Below, piece by piece: positions 1 through 9,169 of a stretch of 52,711 nucleotides of DNA. Every line of letters begins with the position of its first letter. Position 1 is the first letter of the stretch. The DNA comes from an uncultured beta proteobacterium (GTDB lineage Bacteria > Pseudomonadota > Gammaproteobacteria > Burkholderiales > Burkholderiaceae_C), in the NCBI GenBank assembly GCA_903906695.1, contig CAIVLG010000085.1:1-52711 (forward strand), written 5' to 3'. The translations under genes were made by a program, and so were the position numbers. The notes beneath the pieces were generated by a model. It saw nothing but the letters and a program-made list of their open reading frames with translations. It had not been told where the DNA came from and did not search any database.

Positions 1-201
1 CGCCTGGCGCTGCTCGGTCAGCGCTGCGAACACCAGTTTTTCCAGCGTCTTCCGCTCCCAACCAGGGATGTCGGCAGAATCAGCTGTTGCGCTTTGGGTT
101 GCTGCACGGCTCGCGTCAGGAGTGGGCGCTGAATCCTGTTTTTGTGCCAGATCAGCTTGCGCAGTGGCAGCCGAAGGCTCTGGATTGTGGGGCTCGTTCA
201 T
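1..201 (-). CDS. sppA: Signal peptide peptidase SppA / S49 family peptidase, N-terminal fragment
   Basis: Only the first 67 codons lie in the window; the gene runs off the left edge. Translated from an ATG at 199-201 it gives a Pro/Ala/Gln-rich acidic tail, then WERKTLEKLVFAALTEQRQA, the cytoplasmic segment that precedes the membrane anchor in betaproteobacterial S49 peptidases. SppA-type enzymes are membrane-bound serine proteases that cut leftover signal peptides; the catalytic Ser-Lys region is outside the window, so the call rests on the N-terminal signature and context. The start lies one base after the stop of the upstream Rieske gene, so the two are almost certainly co-transcribed. The order rluC-HAD-Rieske-sppA is common in Burkholderiales, which supports the name. 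Confidence 0.75.
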   Translation of the reverse strand, partial: MNEPHNPEPSAATAQADLAQKQDSAPTPDASRAATQSATADSADIPGWERKTLEKLVFAALTEQRQA

Positions 202-202
202 G

Positions 203-568
203 TCAGGACTCTAGGGGTTGCAGGTTGGCAGCAGTATGCCAGTAGACCACGCCGTTCAGCTCCGAGGTCTCAATCTTGGTCAAGCCACCGCGACACGGTC
301 CGCTGCGGCAAGCGCCGCTCTGCGGCTGGTAGGTAGCGCCATGGGTCGCACACATCAACCATTGACCGCTGCTGTCAAAAAAGTGATTCGGTAGATAGTC
401 CATCTCCATCGGAATGTGGGCACACCGATTCAGGTAAGCGTAGACCTGCCCCTCGAAACGAATTGCAAATGCCGCACAGACCCTTGCCCCTTGCATGACG
501 CCGAATGGCACAGCCAAGGCACCGTTGATCAATTCAGCGGACTCGCAGAGTTGAATGCGTTGTGTCAT
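203..568 (-). CDS. Rieske [2Fe-2S] domain protein
   Basis: A 121-residue protein made of a single Rieske domain. It has the two cluster-binding boxes, CAH near residue 48 and CATH about 25 residues later, giving the Cys/His pairs that ligate a [2Fe-2S] centre. It has no signal peptide or membrane segment, so it is likely a soluble cytoplasmic ferredoxin-like electron carrier or a regulatory Rieske protein. It resembles the small ferredoxin subunits of dioxygenase and nitrite reductase systems, but no partner reductase or oxygenase is nearby. Its physiological partner cannot be named from sequence. It sits between a HAD phosphatase and sppA in one operon, one base from sppA. Confidence 0.85.
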   Translation of the reverse strand: MTQRIQLCESAELINGALAVPFGVMQGARVCAAFAIRFEGQVYAYLNRCAHIPMEMDYLPNHFFDSSGQWLMCATHGATYQPQSGACRSGPCRGGLTKIETSELNGVVYWHTAANLQPLES

Positions 569-586
569 GCTGCGCGCTGTCTCTGC

Positions 587-1264
587 TCAGGCATGGCGCA
601 AGAGCCAATCGTGCAGCTCGCGCACCGAGTGCGCAATAAACCGGGGCCGCAGTGCATGGAACGCATCGGGCTCATGAGCGCCATAGCTCACGCCGACGCT
701 AGGACAGCCGGCGTTGAGCGCCATCTGCAAATCATGCGTGGTGTCGCCAATCATCAGGGTGCGGTCGACCGTCACGCCAAATTCAGCCATCAACTCCTGC
801 AACATGCGCGGGTTAGGTTTGCTGGCAGTCTCGTCCGCCGTACGGGAGCCGTCGAACAAGCCTTGGAGCTCGGCCGACTGCAGGGCATCATCGAGCCCGG
901 ACCGCGTTTTGCCAGTCGCCACGGTCAGCCAGTGCTGGCGCGATTTCAAATCGTTCAACATGGGCGAAACGCCTTCAAACAGGCTGATGCTGTGCTTGTT
1001 TTCGATGTAGTGATGGCGGTAGCGCGCGCCGAGTTCGGGATAGCGGTCGATCGGTACATCGGGCGCAGCGTGGGCCAGCGCCTGCATCAAGCCCAAGCCA
1101 ATGACATAAGAAGCATCTCGATCGCTGGGTACGACACCGCCCACGTCACGCACCGCATTCTGAATGCAGCGCTGAATCAGGGCGGTCGAATCAAACAGGG
1201 TTCCATCCCAATCAAAGGCAATCAGGTCAAAACGCCGTGAGCGCGACATCTCAGTATGCAACAT
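587..1264 (-). CDS. HAD-IA family phosphatase (phosphoglycolate phosphatase-like)
   Basis: A 225-residue haloacid dehalogenase-fold hydrolase. Motif I is FDWDGTLFDS, with the nucleophile and general-acid aspartates. A later Thr plus Lys in VATGKTRSGL fits motifs II/III, and IGDTTHDLQMA is the acidic motif IV that holds Mg2+. The family hydrolyses small phosphate monoesters; length and cap resemble Gph or pyrophosphatase PpaX-like proteins, but the substrate is not readable from sequence. The ORF overlaps the end of rluC by 14 bases from an ATG at 1264; an alternative ATG at 1249 would start just after the rluC stop and keeps motif I. Translational coupling to rluC is likely either way. Confidence 0.85.
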   Translation of the reverse strand: MLHTEMSRSRRFDLIAFDWDGTLFDSTALIQRCIQNAVRDVGGVVPSDRDASYVIGLGLMQALAHAAPDVPIDRYPELGARYRHHYIENKHSISLFEGVSPMLNDLKSRQHWLTVATGKTRSGLDDALQSAELQGLFDGSRTADETASKPNPRMLQELMAEFGVTVDRTLMIGDTTHDLQMALNAGCPSVGVSYGAHEPDAFHALRPRFIAHSVRELHDWLLRHA

Positions 1265-2288
1265 GATTCACAAATGCTTCCAGCTCAGAGGGTAATGGGG
1301 CCAGCAGAGCCACTCGCTCGCCGCTGGCAGGATGGTCAAACTGCAAGCGCCAGGCGTGCAGAAACATTCTCTTCAGGGCCGGTGCTGACTCGGCGCGCAG
1401 CAAAGCCTTGTTCAATTCGAAATCGCCGTACTTGTCATCTCCCAGAATGGGATGCCCTTCACTGGCCAGGTGGACTCGAATCTGATGCGTGCGCCCGGTC
1501 TTCAGGGTGACTTCCAGCAAGGACAATCCCGCGCCGCTGCTGCCGACCTGTTGTCGCGCTGCCAGCCGCTGCGTTACCTTCACCAGGGTGACCGAGGGCA
1601 TACCGTCCGGATCACCCCGGGCCACCACCTTGACACGGCGTTCACCGTCAGGCAACAGGTACTTGTGCAGAGGCCTGTCCAGCACCTTCCTGTTGGCTGG
1701 CCAGCATCCAGCCACCAAGGCCAGATAAATCTTGCCCGTTTCGCGCTCCCGAAACTGGTTCTGCAGGATCTTCAGGGCGCTTCTCTTCTTGGCAATCAGC
1801 AAAATGCCGCTGGTGTCCCGGTCCAGACGGTGCACCAGTTCCAGAAATTTCGCTTCAGGCCTGGCCATGCGTAACTGCTCGATCACGCCAAAACTCACGC
1901 CCGAACCACCATGAACGGCGACGCCAGAGGGCTTGTCAATGGCAAGCAGATGCTCATCTTCAAACAGAATCGGAAAATTCCTCGCCGGCGCGGCGTGCGA
2001 GGCAGCGATCACCATGGCCTTCGACTTTTCGGCGGCACGCTGAGATATCCGCACCGGCGGCAGACGTACCGCGTCGCCCACTCCGAGCCGAGAATCTGCA
2101 GCGGAGCGCCCCTTGTTGACGCGGACCTCGCCACTGCGAATAATTCGGTAGACGTGCGTCTTGGGAACGCCCTTGAGGTGGCGCAGCAAGAAGTTGTCCA
2201 GGCGCTGCCCGGCACAATCTTCCTCGACAAATACCGTTTTCACTTGGGGCAGCGGCGGAATTGGATTGCCCCCTATAATGTGTTTCAC
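1251..2288 (-). CDS. rluC: 23S rRNA pseudouridine synthase RluC (955/2504/2580)
   Basis: A 345-residue RluA-family pseudouridine synthase that isomerises specific uridines in 23S rRNA. An N-terminal S4 RNA-binding domain (about residues 27-75) precedes the catalytic domain, whose signature HRLDRDTSG at about 153-161 holds the catalytic Asp156. Length and domain order match RluC rather than the S4-less RluA. The start is a GTG at 2286-2288 with no obvious Shine-Dalgarno; no ATG fits better upstream of the S4 domain. It is divergent from rne, the same arrangement as in Escherichia coli, and leads an operon with a HAD phosphatase, a Rieske protein and sppA. Confidence 0.92.
   Translation of the reverse strand: MKHIIGGNPIPPLPQVKTVFVEEDCAGQRLDNFLLRHLKGVPKTHVYRIIRSGEVRVNKGRSAADSRLGVGDAVRLPPVRISQRAAEKSKAMVIAASHAAPARNFPILFEDEHLLAIDKPSGVAVHGGSGVSFGVIEQLRMARPEAKFLELVHRLDRDTSGILLIAKKRSALKILQNQFRERETGKIYLALVAGCWPANRKVLDRPLHKYLLPDGERRVKVVARGDPDGMPSVTLVKVTQRLAARQQVGSSGAGLSLLEVTLKTGRTHQIRVHLASEGHPILGDDKYGDFELNKALLRAESAPALKRMFLHAWRLQFDHPASGERVALLAPLPSELEAFVNHVAY
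2274..2279 (+). promoter_or_regulatory. Candidate -10 element (TATAAT) for rne
   Basis: A perfect TATAAT on the plus strand lies inside the first codons of rluC, facing rne. No good -35 hexamer sits 16-18 bases upstream, so the call is tentative. If it is used, transcription would begin around 2286 and give an rne leader of about 525 nt. Confidence 0.35.
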
Positions 2289-2412
2289 TAGCGATGCGCT
2301 GTAACTAGTTGATTTGGCTGACAGTTAAGTCATGGTTTAGGTGGAGTTTAGTTCACCCGACAGCATCCGCCCCGTTAGTAAGTCGATACCGCCGTTTGCC
2401 AACGCACGCAAA

Positions 2413-2433
2413 CCGCAAGCCAAATGCTTGCGG
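2413..2433 (+). other. Perfect hairpin in rne leader
   Basis: CCGCAAGC and GCTTGCGG pair over 8 bp around a 5-nt loop (CAAAT). No T-tract follows, so it is not an intrinsic terminator. Its position in the rne leader suggests an RNase E recognition or regulatory stem, by analogy with the E. coli rne leader. Confidence 0.5.
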
Positions 2434-2499
2434 TGGCCTACAGAACAGACGGTCAAGACGACGCCTTGAAACACTGATATGGAATACCCCAAGTTGGCA

Positions 2500-2514
2500 G
2501 ACAGATCGTCTGTC
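2500..2514 (+). other. Second hairpin in rne leader
   Basis: GACAGA and TCTGTC pair over 6 bp around a 3-nt loop (TCG). It lies about 300 nt before the rne start codon, with no T-tract. It could be a second structural element of an autoregulatory leader. Confidence 0.35.
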
Positions 2515-2812
2515 GACGGATCGAAGCGAGATGTTTGAGCTGATAAGCCTGATTCACAATTGCCTGCGGCGCGTTTTCGCCCCGCTGATGGGCATGGATC
2601 GGCCTTCGATGCCGGCAGCGTGGGCGCAGCCAGCTATTCATGCAGCAGCGCTGACACGGCCCATGCTTCTCGCTCCCCTCCACGCGCCTACACCAAGACT
2701 TATCACCTGAGTCCTGGTTCTCCGGCAATTCCTCCTCACTTCAAAGCGTCAGTTCCGGTATCAGTAGCTCGTCAAGAGCTGATGTGTTATTTGAATTGAA
2801 GGAACGCTACCC

Positions 2813-5650
2813 ATGAAACGGATGCTAATTAACGCCACGCAGGCTGAAGAACGCCGGCTGGCAATTGTCGACGGACAAAAACTGCTCGACTATGAAATTG
2901 AAATCGAGGGGCGTGAACAGCGCAAGGGCAATATCTACAAGGCCGTCGTGACTCGCGTCGAGCCCTCACTCGAGGCCTGCTTTGTTGATTACGGAGAGGA
3001 CCGTCACGGCTTTTTGCCGTTCAAGGAAATCTCCAGGCAATATTTCCAGCAGGGCGTGCCCGTCAGTCAGGCCCGCATCCAGGATGCCATCCGCGAAGGT
3101 CAGGAAATGCTGGTGCAAGTGGAGAAGGAAGAGCGGGGCAATAAGGGGGCGGCGCTGACTACCTTCGTTTCCTTGGCCGGCCGCTACGTCGTGCTGATGC
3201 CCAACAACCCCCGCGGCGGCGGCGTCTCGCGCCGCATCGAAGGCGAAGATCGCGCCGAGCTCAAGGAAGCGCTGGACCAGCTCGAATACCCCAGCGGCAT
3301 GAGCATCATTGCGCGCACCGCTGGCATTGGCCGCAGTGCGCCGGAGCTGCAGTGGGATTTGAACTACCTGCTCAAGCTCTGGGCGGCGATTGACGGTGCC
3401 GCCAACAGCAGCAAGGGCGCCTTCCTGATCTACCAGGAGTCGAGCCTGGTGATTCGCGCGATCCGCGATTACTTCAACAATGACATCGGCGACATTCTGA
3501 TCGATACCGACGACGTCTATGAACAGGCCCAGCAGTTCATGGCGCATGTCATGCCGGAGCACGCTGCCCGGGTCAAGCGCTACCGCGATGATGCACCGCT
3601 GTTCAGCCGCTTCCAGATCGAGCACCAGATCGAATCAGCTTACGCCCGCACGGTTCAATTGCCCAGCGGCGGTGCGATCGTGATCGACCACACCGAAGCA
3701 CTGGTCAGCGTCGACGTGAATTCTGCGCGCGCCATCAAGGGCGGCGACATCGAAGAAACCGCCACCCGTACCAATCTGGAAGCGGCTGACGAAGTAGCGC
3801 GCCAGATGCGCCTGCGCGATCTGGGCGGACTGATCGTGATCGACTTCATCGACATGGAAGAAAGCCGCAACCGGCGTGACGTGGAGAACCGTCTTCGCGA
3901 CGCGCTGCGGCAGGACCGGGCCCGGGTGCAATTCGGCACCATCAGCAAATTTGGTCTGATGGAAATGAGCCGCCAGCGCCTGCGCCCCGCGCTTTCCGAA
4001 GGCGCCTCTATTCCGTGCCCGCGTTGCGGCGGTTCCGGCCACATCCGCGACACCGAATCGAGCGCTTTGCAGATCCTGCGCATCATTCAAGAAGAATCGC
4101 TGAAGGACAACACCGCCTCGGTGCTGTGCCAGGTGCCGGTTGAAGTTGCCTCCTTCTTGCTCAATGAAAAGCGGGCCGAGATTGCCAAGATTGAGATTAA
4201 GCAGCGCATCAACGTGCTGATGGTGCCCAACAAGACGCTGGAAACGCCGAACTACAAACTCGAGCGTCTGAAGCATGATGACCCGCGTCTGGATAACGTC
4301 GAAGCCAGCTACAAGATGGCGGAAGAAATGGAGGACCCGGTGGCAGTGACGCGTCGCTCGCAGGAACCGACTAATAAACAAAGCCCGATCATCAAAGGGG
4401 TCTTGCCCGATGCACCGGCACCGGCGGCAGTTCCCAAGGCGGAGCCGGTCAGGCCCGTGCATGCAGTGCCGCAAGCCTTGCCAAGGCCGGCTCCAGCAGT
4501 GGTTGCCGAAAAAGGTTTTTTTGGCTGGCTGAAGAAATTGTTTGTCGCGGCCCCCACTCCGGCTGAGCCGGTCAAACCGGTCATTGGCGCGACAAAGGAC
4601 GACAAGCGCGAAGCTCGCACCGGCCGTGATTTGCCGCGCCGTGGCGAAGGTCGCGATGAGGGTCGCCCCGGCCGTGGCGGCCGCAATGAAGCCCGCGGCG
4701 AGGGTCGTGGCGGTCGAGGTGGCCGAGGCGGTCGCCCCGAGCGCGCGGCCCAAGGCCAACGTGAACGGTTTGATGCAGAAGGCAAACCGCTGATGCTGGA
4801 TGCAGGTGCTGACGGCGCACCGGCCGCCGGCACCGGATCGCCTCAGGATTCGACTGCAAGAGCAGAGCAAGCGCAAGACCGCCCGGCCCGCAATGCAGGG
4901 CGCGGTGAGCGCAGCAATCGGGGTGACCGCAATCGCAACGAGCGTCCCGAAGGCTCCGACCCGGGCGGCGCCGCCGAGCGCGCTGAGCGTCGACCGGAGC
5001 GCAGCCGTCGTCCCGACGATAACGCACGCTCCAGCCCCACGAGTACCGAGCCTGGCACCGATGCTGCGAACGGTGCTGAGGAAACAGCAATTCGTGCCGA
5101 GGGTGCGCCAGTGCGCGAAAGGCGACCGCGTGATCGCTACGGGCGTGAGCGGGGTCCTCGTGCGGATCGAGCGGATCAGGGAGATCGTCAGGAACGTCCT
5201 CTCCAGTCCCCGTCAGAGGAAACGCTTGAAGAACCCCGTCGCTCCTATTTCACAGTTGATTCCGAAGCACCTGCCCCCGCCGTCACCACAGCCGCAGCGA
5301 CTGAGCCCGCAACGATGGCGCCGGCAGCGGCAGCACCAGTCCCGGTCATTGGCACGCTTACCACGCCGACAGCAGCGCCGACAAGCGCCAGCGGGATGCC
5401 GAAACTGCGGCCTTTTACTCTGCCGCTGGACGAATTGACCGACGTGGCCCAAAGCTCGGGCTTGATATGGGTGAATTCAAACGCCGAAAAGATTTCGGCG
5501 GTTCAGGCCGCGATTGCCGCCGAGCCCAAGCAAATCCACGTCGCCCGCGAGCGCCCGGCCCCGGTGCATATCGATGCCGGCCCGCTGATCCTGGTGGAGA
5601 CCAAACGCGATCTGCGTAGCATGGAGCTGCCATTCGAAGCGACTCATTAA
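2813..5650 (+). CDS. rne: Ribonuclease E
   Basis: A 945-residue RNase E, the endonuclease that starts mRNA decay and processes rRNA and tRNA precursors. It begins [10 protein letters not shown], has an S1 RNA-binding domain (about residues 35-125), catalytic aspartates at about D301 and D344, and the Zn-link CPRCGG with C402 and C405; these sit two residues off the E. coli numbering. After about residue 530 comes a long disordered scaffold: a FFGWLKKLF amphipathic segment (about 566-578) that probably anchors the enzyme to the inner membrane, Arg/Gly-rich RNA-binding stretches (about 605-780), Ala/Pro linkers, and a compact C-terminal end likely to be a partner-binding microdomain. A GGAA lies before the ATG. 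It is divergent from rluC. Confidence 0.97.
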   Translation: MKRMLINATQAEERRLAIVDGQKLLDYEIEIEGREQRKGNIYKAVVTRVEPSLEACFVDYGEDRHGFLPFKEISRQYFQQGVPVSQARIQDAIREGQEMLVQVEKEERGNKGAALTTFVSLAGRYVVLMPNNPRGGGVSRRIEGEDRAELKEALDQLEYPSGMSIIARTAGIGRSAPELQWDLNYLLKLWAAIDGAANSSKGAFLIYQESSLVIRAIRDYFNNDIGDILIDTDDVYEQAQQFMAHVMPEHAARVKRYRDDAPLFSRFQIEHQIESAYARTVQLPSGGAIVIDHTEALVSVDVNSARAIKGGDIEETATRTNLEAADEVARQMRLRDLGGLIVIDFIDMEESRNRRDVENRLRDALRQDRARVQFGTISKFGLMEMSRQRLRPALSEGASIPCPRCGGSGHIRDTESSALQILRIIQEESLKDNTASVLCQVPVEVASFLLNEKRAEIAKIEIKQRINVLMVPNKTLETPNYKLERLKHDDPRLDNVEASYKMAEEMEDPVAVTRRSQEPTNKQSPIIKGVLPDAPAPAAVPKAEPVRPVHAVPQALPRPAPAVVAEKGFFGWLKKLFVAAPTPAEPVKPVIGATKDDKREARTGRDLPRRGEGRDEGRPGRGGRNEARGEGRGGRGGRGGRPERAAQGQRERFDAEGKPLMLDAGADGAPAAGTGSPQDSTARAEQAQDRPARNAGRGERSNRGDRNRNERPEGSDPGGAAERAERRPERSRRPDDNARSSPTSTEPGTDAANGAEETAIRAEGAPVRERRPRDRYGRERGPRADRADQGDRQERPLQSPSEETLEEPRRSYFTVDSEAPAPAVTTAAATEPATMAPAAAAPVPVIGTLTTPTAAPTSASGMPKLRPFTLPLDELTDVAQSSGLIWVNSNAEKISAVQAAIAAEPKQIHVARERPAPVHIDAGPLILVETKRDLRSMELPFEATH

Positions 5651-5651
5651 C

Positions 5652-5682
5652 GCAAGGAAATCTTCAACTCCCGTTCCCTTGC
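5652..5682. terminator. Weak hairpin between convergent rne and sulfatase
   Basis: GCAAGG at 5652-5657 can pair with CCTTGC at 5677-5682, extended by AA/TT pairs with a bulge, across a loop of about 15 nt. It lies exactly in the short gap between the rne stop and the sulfatase stop, so it could serve both genes. There is no T-tract on either strand, so termination is uncertain. Confidence 0.25.
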
Positions 5683-7026
5683 TTACCGCTGTGGCATGTC
5701 CTTAGCCGAATATCCCAAACTTACGGTAGCGTCAGGCGGTATGGGCGGCATCGTGGCGTCCCACGCTTCCCAGGCCTGGCGCATCGCCGCCATGCGTGCG
5801 GGTTGATGTGGAGCCAGATTGGCGCGCTCCCGCTCATCGGCCGGAATGTTGAACAGGTAGTCATGCTGATCCACCCTCAGGTATTTCCAGTCGCCATGGC
5901 GCATCGCGCGCTGATTGCGGTGCTTCATGCGCCAATGCAATGGGCGTACAAATTGTTGCCCCGGGTCGCGCAACACAGGCAGCAGTGAAACACCATCCAA
6001 CGGGTAGGCGGGGTCCGCCGGCACACCTGCAATATCGAGCATAGTGGCCGACCAATCCATGGTCATGCAATGCTGTTCGCTGCAACCGCCAGGGGCGATC
6101 ACGGCCGGCCAGTGCGCAATCCACGGCACGCGGATGCCACCTTCGGTCAGGTCCATCTTGCCGCCAACCAGGGGCCAATTGTCCGAGAAGCGTTCGCCGC
6201 CGTTGTCGCTGGTAAAGACAACCAGCGTGTTGTCCGTCAAACCATGGGCCTGCAGTGCTGCCATCAGCTCGCCGATCCCTTGGTCCATGTGGTGGATCAT
6301 GCGCTGGTAGGTGTGAATGTTGCCACCTTGCAAATGGATGATGTTGCTCCTGATCTCCTGCGCCAGTGCGGCGTCATCGCGAGTTTCCCATGGCCAGTGC
6401 GGCGCGGTGTAATGCAGACTCAGGAAGAAGGGTGTACCTGCCTTGGCGCCAGCTGCCATGCGTTGCACGTAGTCCACGGCGTGCTCGGAAATCAAGTCCG
6501 TCAGGTAACCTTCTTCCGCGTGTTCTTCTTCAACGCCTTCATGGCCTCGCCACAGGTCGTGCGCACCAGCGAAATTGCAGTGCGTGAAATAGTCGACTCC
6601 GCCGGCCATGGGACCGAAAAACTCTTCGTAACCGGATTGCAAAGGGCCAAAGCTCAGCGGGTAACCCATATGCCACTTGCCGATCAAGGCCGTGCGGTAG
6701 CCGCCGGCGCGCAATAGGGATGGCAGTGTGGGGTGCTCGGGCGGAAGTCCCAGCGTAGTGCTGCCACGACTTTTGCTGTTGATGGGTTCTTCGGCAGCCC
6801 CGCGCAAGCGGTACTGGTAGCGACCCGTCATCAGTGCAAAGCGCGTGGGCGAACAAACCGGCGCGTTAGAGTAGCCTTGGGTAAACTTGAGGCCGTTGGC
6901 CGCCAGTTGGTCCAGCACCGGTGACACCTCGCCGAACTGGGCCGGACGGCCACCGTAGCATCCGAGGTCGGCAAAGCCGATATCGTCGGACACGATAAAA
7001 ATGATATTCGGCCGTTCATCTGCCAT
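5683..7026 (-). CDS. Type I (formylglycine-dependent) sulfatase / arylsulfatase
   Basis: A sulfatase of about 447 residues in the alkaline-phosphatase superfamily. It has the N-terminal Ca2+-binding aspartates (SDD, residues 13-15) and the sulfatase signature CSPTR at 58-62, whose Cys must be oxidised to formylglycine for catalysis. Later motifs GKWHMG and SDNGG are typical of the family. It hydrolyses sulfate esters; the substrate is not readable. I place the start at the ATG at 7026, preceded by AGAGGG about 8 bases upstream and by the usual MADERPNIIF opening; the frame stays open to an ATG at 7083. There is no clear signal peptide, so it may be cytoplasmic. No formylglycine-generating enzyme lies in the window. 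Confidence 0.88.
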   Translation of the reverse strand: MADERPNIIFIVSDDIGFADLGCYGGRPAQFGEVSPVLDQLAANGLKFTQGYSNAPVCSPTRFALMTGRYQYRLRGAAEEPINSKSRGSTTLGLPPEHPTLPSLLRAGGYRTALIGKWHMGYPLSFGPLQSGYEEFFGPMAGGVDYFTHCNFAGAHDLWRGHEGVEEEHAEEGYLTDLISEHAVDYVQRMAAGAKAGTPFFLSLHYTAPHWPWETRDDAALAQEIRSNIIHLQGGNIHTYQRMIHHMDQGIGELMAALQAHGLTDNTLVVFTSDNGGERFSDNWPLVGGKMDLTEGGIRVPWIAHWPAVIAPGGCSEQHCMTMDWSATMLDIAGVPADPAYPLDGVSLLPVLRDPGQQFVRPLHWRMKHRNQRAMRHGDWKYLRVDQHDYLFNIPADERERANLAPHQPARMAAMRQAWEAWDATMPPIPPDATVSLGYSAKDMPQR

Positions 7027-7212
7027 CAGCAAAGCCCTCTGATTCATGATCTTTACGCGTTGAATCAATGCGGCAATCATCATAGCTGCATCGCCCCAGG
7101 TACAGCGATGAAATGCACTGAGTCGTTAGGCGTAACTGCGAGAGTTTCGGCAAGTGTTATCCTGCCATTTCCATGTTCATCGTGGCGCACACAGGTTAAC
7201 CAGTAGGGCAAC

Positions 7213-7902
7213 ATGAAGGTTCCGAAGATTCGCTCACCTCTGCACAATAGGCTCCTGGCAAAGTTCAAGGTTGCCCGGTGGAGAATGATTGGCAGATCAA
7301 AGCATGTGATCAAGCGGTCCATAGACATCGCTGTGGTGCTTCCTGCGCTGCTTTGCCTGTCGCCACTCTTCATCATTGTTGCGGCATTTATCAAGCTTCA
7401 TGATCGCGGTCCGGTATTGTTCTGGCAACCGCGGGTCGGCAAGGATGGTGTGATCTTTGCGTTCCCGAAGTTCCGTTCGATGGTTGTTAATTCAGAGGCC
7501 ATTAGAGCCAAGTTGCTGGCCGAAAATCAGCATGGTCAAAGTGGCGTCACTTTCAAGATGAAGCGCGATCCACGCATTACGCCCATTGGGCGATTTATCA
7601 GGCGCTTCAGCATTGACGAATTGCCACAACTATGGTGTGTGCTGACAGGCGACATGAGTCTGGTGGGACCACGCCCACCCATCATCAGCGAAGTTGAAAA
7701 ATACACCATGAAGGATCGCTCCAGATTGTCCGTCACGCCAGGTCTGACCAGCATTTGGGCTGTATCGGGCCGTTCAGAAATTCCGTTCCCGCAGCAGGTT
7801 GACATGGACATTGAGTACATACAGCAGCAGAGTGCTTTCAACGATATCAAGCTCCTACTGAAGACAGTGCCGGCCGTCCTGAAAGGCAAGGGCGCGTATT
7901 GA
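7213..7902 (+). CDS. Bacterial sugar transferase (undecaprenyl-phosphate sugar-1-phosphate transferase type)
   Basis: A 229-residue monotopic phosphoglycosyl transferase of the WcaJ/ExoY/PglC fold. It has one hydrophobic N-terminal segment (about residues 36-60, after KRSID), the RVGKDG loop, FKFRSM-like FPKFRSMVVN, the DELPQLW motif and the conserved DMSLVGPRPP. Such enzymes load the first sugar phosphate on undecaprenyl phosphate to start exopolysaccharide or O-antigen repeat units. It lacks the extra N-terminal membrane domain of full-length WcaJ. An AGGG lies before the ATG. It stands alone: no other polysaccharide gene is in the neighbourhood, so its polymer is unknown and it may be an orphan priming enzyme. 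Confidence 0.88.
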   Translation: MKVPKIRSPLHNRLLAKFKVARWRMIGRSKHVIKRSIDIAVVLPALLCLSPLFIIVAAFIKLHDRGPVLFWQPRVGKDGVIFAFPKFRSMVVNSEAIRAKLLAENQHGQSGVTFKMKRDPRITPIGRFIRRFSIDELPQLWCVLTGDMSLVGPRPPIISEVEKYTMKDRSRLSVTPGLTSIWAVSGRSEIPFPQQVDMDIEYIQQQSAFNDIKLLLKTVPAVLKGKGAY

Positions 7903-7932
7903 GCGGTGGGTGGTCAGGATCGAACCTTCACT

Positions 7933-9045
7933 TCAACCCACTACAACCCGATCGCGCCCAGCGTCTTTCGCTTGATACAGCAACGCGTCCGCCCTGGCGA
8001 TGGTCGCGTCAATCGCCTCGCTTGAAACATGCGCGGTCATGCCAGCAGAGAAGGTTACCTGGAGCTTGGGCGCATCGACCCAGTTTTCTGAATTGGCGCA
8101 TCGTTCGCGCAGCCGTTGTGCGACTCCAGTGGCCTCTTCGATGGGTGTACCTGGCAGCACCAGCAAGAATTCTTCACCACCCCATCGGGCAAGGACATCG
8201 CCAGCACGTAGCCCCTGTGAAAGAATCTTTGAGAACTGACGCAATGTTTCATCACCCGCTTGGTGACCCAACGAGTCGTTGACCCTCTTGAAGTAGTCAA
8301 TATCCATCAGGCAGCAGCACAAAGGGGCGGTGGGGCGAAGCGCCTTTCGTTCTTCATGCTTTAACAACTCCATGACATGACGTCGATTGGGTAAACCGGT
8401 GAGCTCGTCATTGGAGGCAAGCTGCCTCACCCTTTCAAGTGCGTGTCTAAGCTCAATCTTTTGCAGATATTGCGCCGATCGGAGCGCGCTCAGTTGTCCC
8501 GCTAGAGTCGCTATGACGGGAAGCACCAGAGCACTCAAAACGAAATTGAAGACTTCGATACGGTACTGAAACACCGATGGTGCGTAATACGAAGAGGCGA
8601 ACATGACGCCTCCCAACGCAGCGACCGCCATCCATCCCAGTCGGCGGCTGTTCTTCGGTGACAGGATAAAGGCGCCAAACACGAGCACCAATGCCAGGAG
8701 CATCGGCATGATGCCGCGAATATCCGGGTTGACGGTGTAGGCCATGGAGATTGCCACTATGGCAAAAAGCATCTGTGACATTGTCAGCGCCGGATCTTTG
8801 TAGCGCAGACTCCACTGACTGCGGATCGCCACATAGGACCCGATGACTCCGATCAATATGAATCCGGACATAGCCAAGGCCTTCGTGCGGTCAGCACTGC
8901 CCTGGACCACAGCGGCGAACTGAACGACCAAGCAAAACAGATACACGCCCCCAGCGATCAAGGATCGGGCAGTTCGGACCCGCAACTTGTGTTCTGTCCC
9001 AAGCAAAAGGTCCACAGTCGACGAAATACTCCTGATGGATGTCAT
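7933..9045 (-). CDS. Membrane diguanylate cyclase (GGDEF domain)
   Basis: A protein of about 370 residues that makes cyclic di-GMP from two GTP. The N-terminal half holds about six hydrophobic segments without a recognised ligand-binding domain. A short linker helix follows, then a GGDEF domain beginning LASNDELTGLPNRRHVMEL, with the active-site motif RWGGEEFLLVLP intact. RAGD precedes the motif by five residues, a plausible RxxD inhibitory I-site, so product inhibition is likely. I prefer the ATG at 9045 (MTSIRSISS); the frame extends to a GTG at 9099. AAGGAG lies about 13 bases before the ATG, slightly far. It is a lone gene and probably senses a membrane or periplasmic cue. Confidence 0.9.
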   Translation of the reverse strand: MTSIRSISSTVDLLLGTEHKLRVRTARSLIAGGVYLFCLVVQFAAVVQGSADRTKALAMSGFILIGVIGSYVAIRSQWSLRYKDPALTMSQMLFAIVAISMAYTVNPDIRGIMPMLLALVLVFGAFILSPKNSRRLGWMAVAALGGVMFASSYYAPSVFQYRIEVFNFVLSALVLPVIATLAGQLSALRSAQYLQKIELRHALERVRQLASNDELTGLPNRRHVMELLKHEERKALRPTAPLCCCLMDIDYFKRVNDSLGHQAGDETLRQFSKILSQGLRAGDVLARWGGEEFLLVLPGTPIEEATGVAQRLRERCANSENWVDAPKLQVTFSAGMTAHVSSEAIDATIARADALLYQAKDAGRDRVVVG

Positions 9046-9169
9046 ACCTTTATCGTGTCTCCTTACCGAATGATATGCGGCATTGCGCTCACCTGTCACT
9101 CGCCAGCATCAAGCTGGCACGACGTGATTCGGTGACACCGCCAAGCTCGGCCATCACAGTTGCGACAGA

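Larger units (their letters stand above)
2289..2812 (+). promoter_or_regulatory. Long rne leader / divergent rluC-rne intergenic region
   Basis: This gap of over 500 bases holds no credible gene; its short ORFs lack coding character. It lies between divergent rluC and rne. In E. coli the rne 5' UTR is long and structured, and RNase E cleaves it to control its own level; the length and the two hairpins here (2413-2433 and 2500-2514) fit such a leader. A minus-strand promoter for rluC must also lie here, but I could not fix one. Function is inferred from position. Confidence 0.5.

Noticed and set aside
878-3352. Avoidance of CTGCAG, expected if a PstI-like system had been resident for long
   Set aside because: CTGCAG occurs readily (for example at 878, 1761 and 3347), so there is no sign of avoidance. 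The methyltransferase would protect these sites, and specificity is unproven.
4621-4990. Possible tandem repeats in the Arg/Gly-rich part of rne
   Set aside because: The region is compositionally biased but has no constant repeat unit; it codes for the disordered RNA-binding scaffold of RNase E.
9102-9118. Hairpin GCCAGC/GCTGGC between hemY and the diguanylate cyclase gene
   Set aside because: A 6-bp stem without a T-tract is common by chance in GC-rich DNA.
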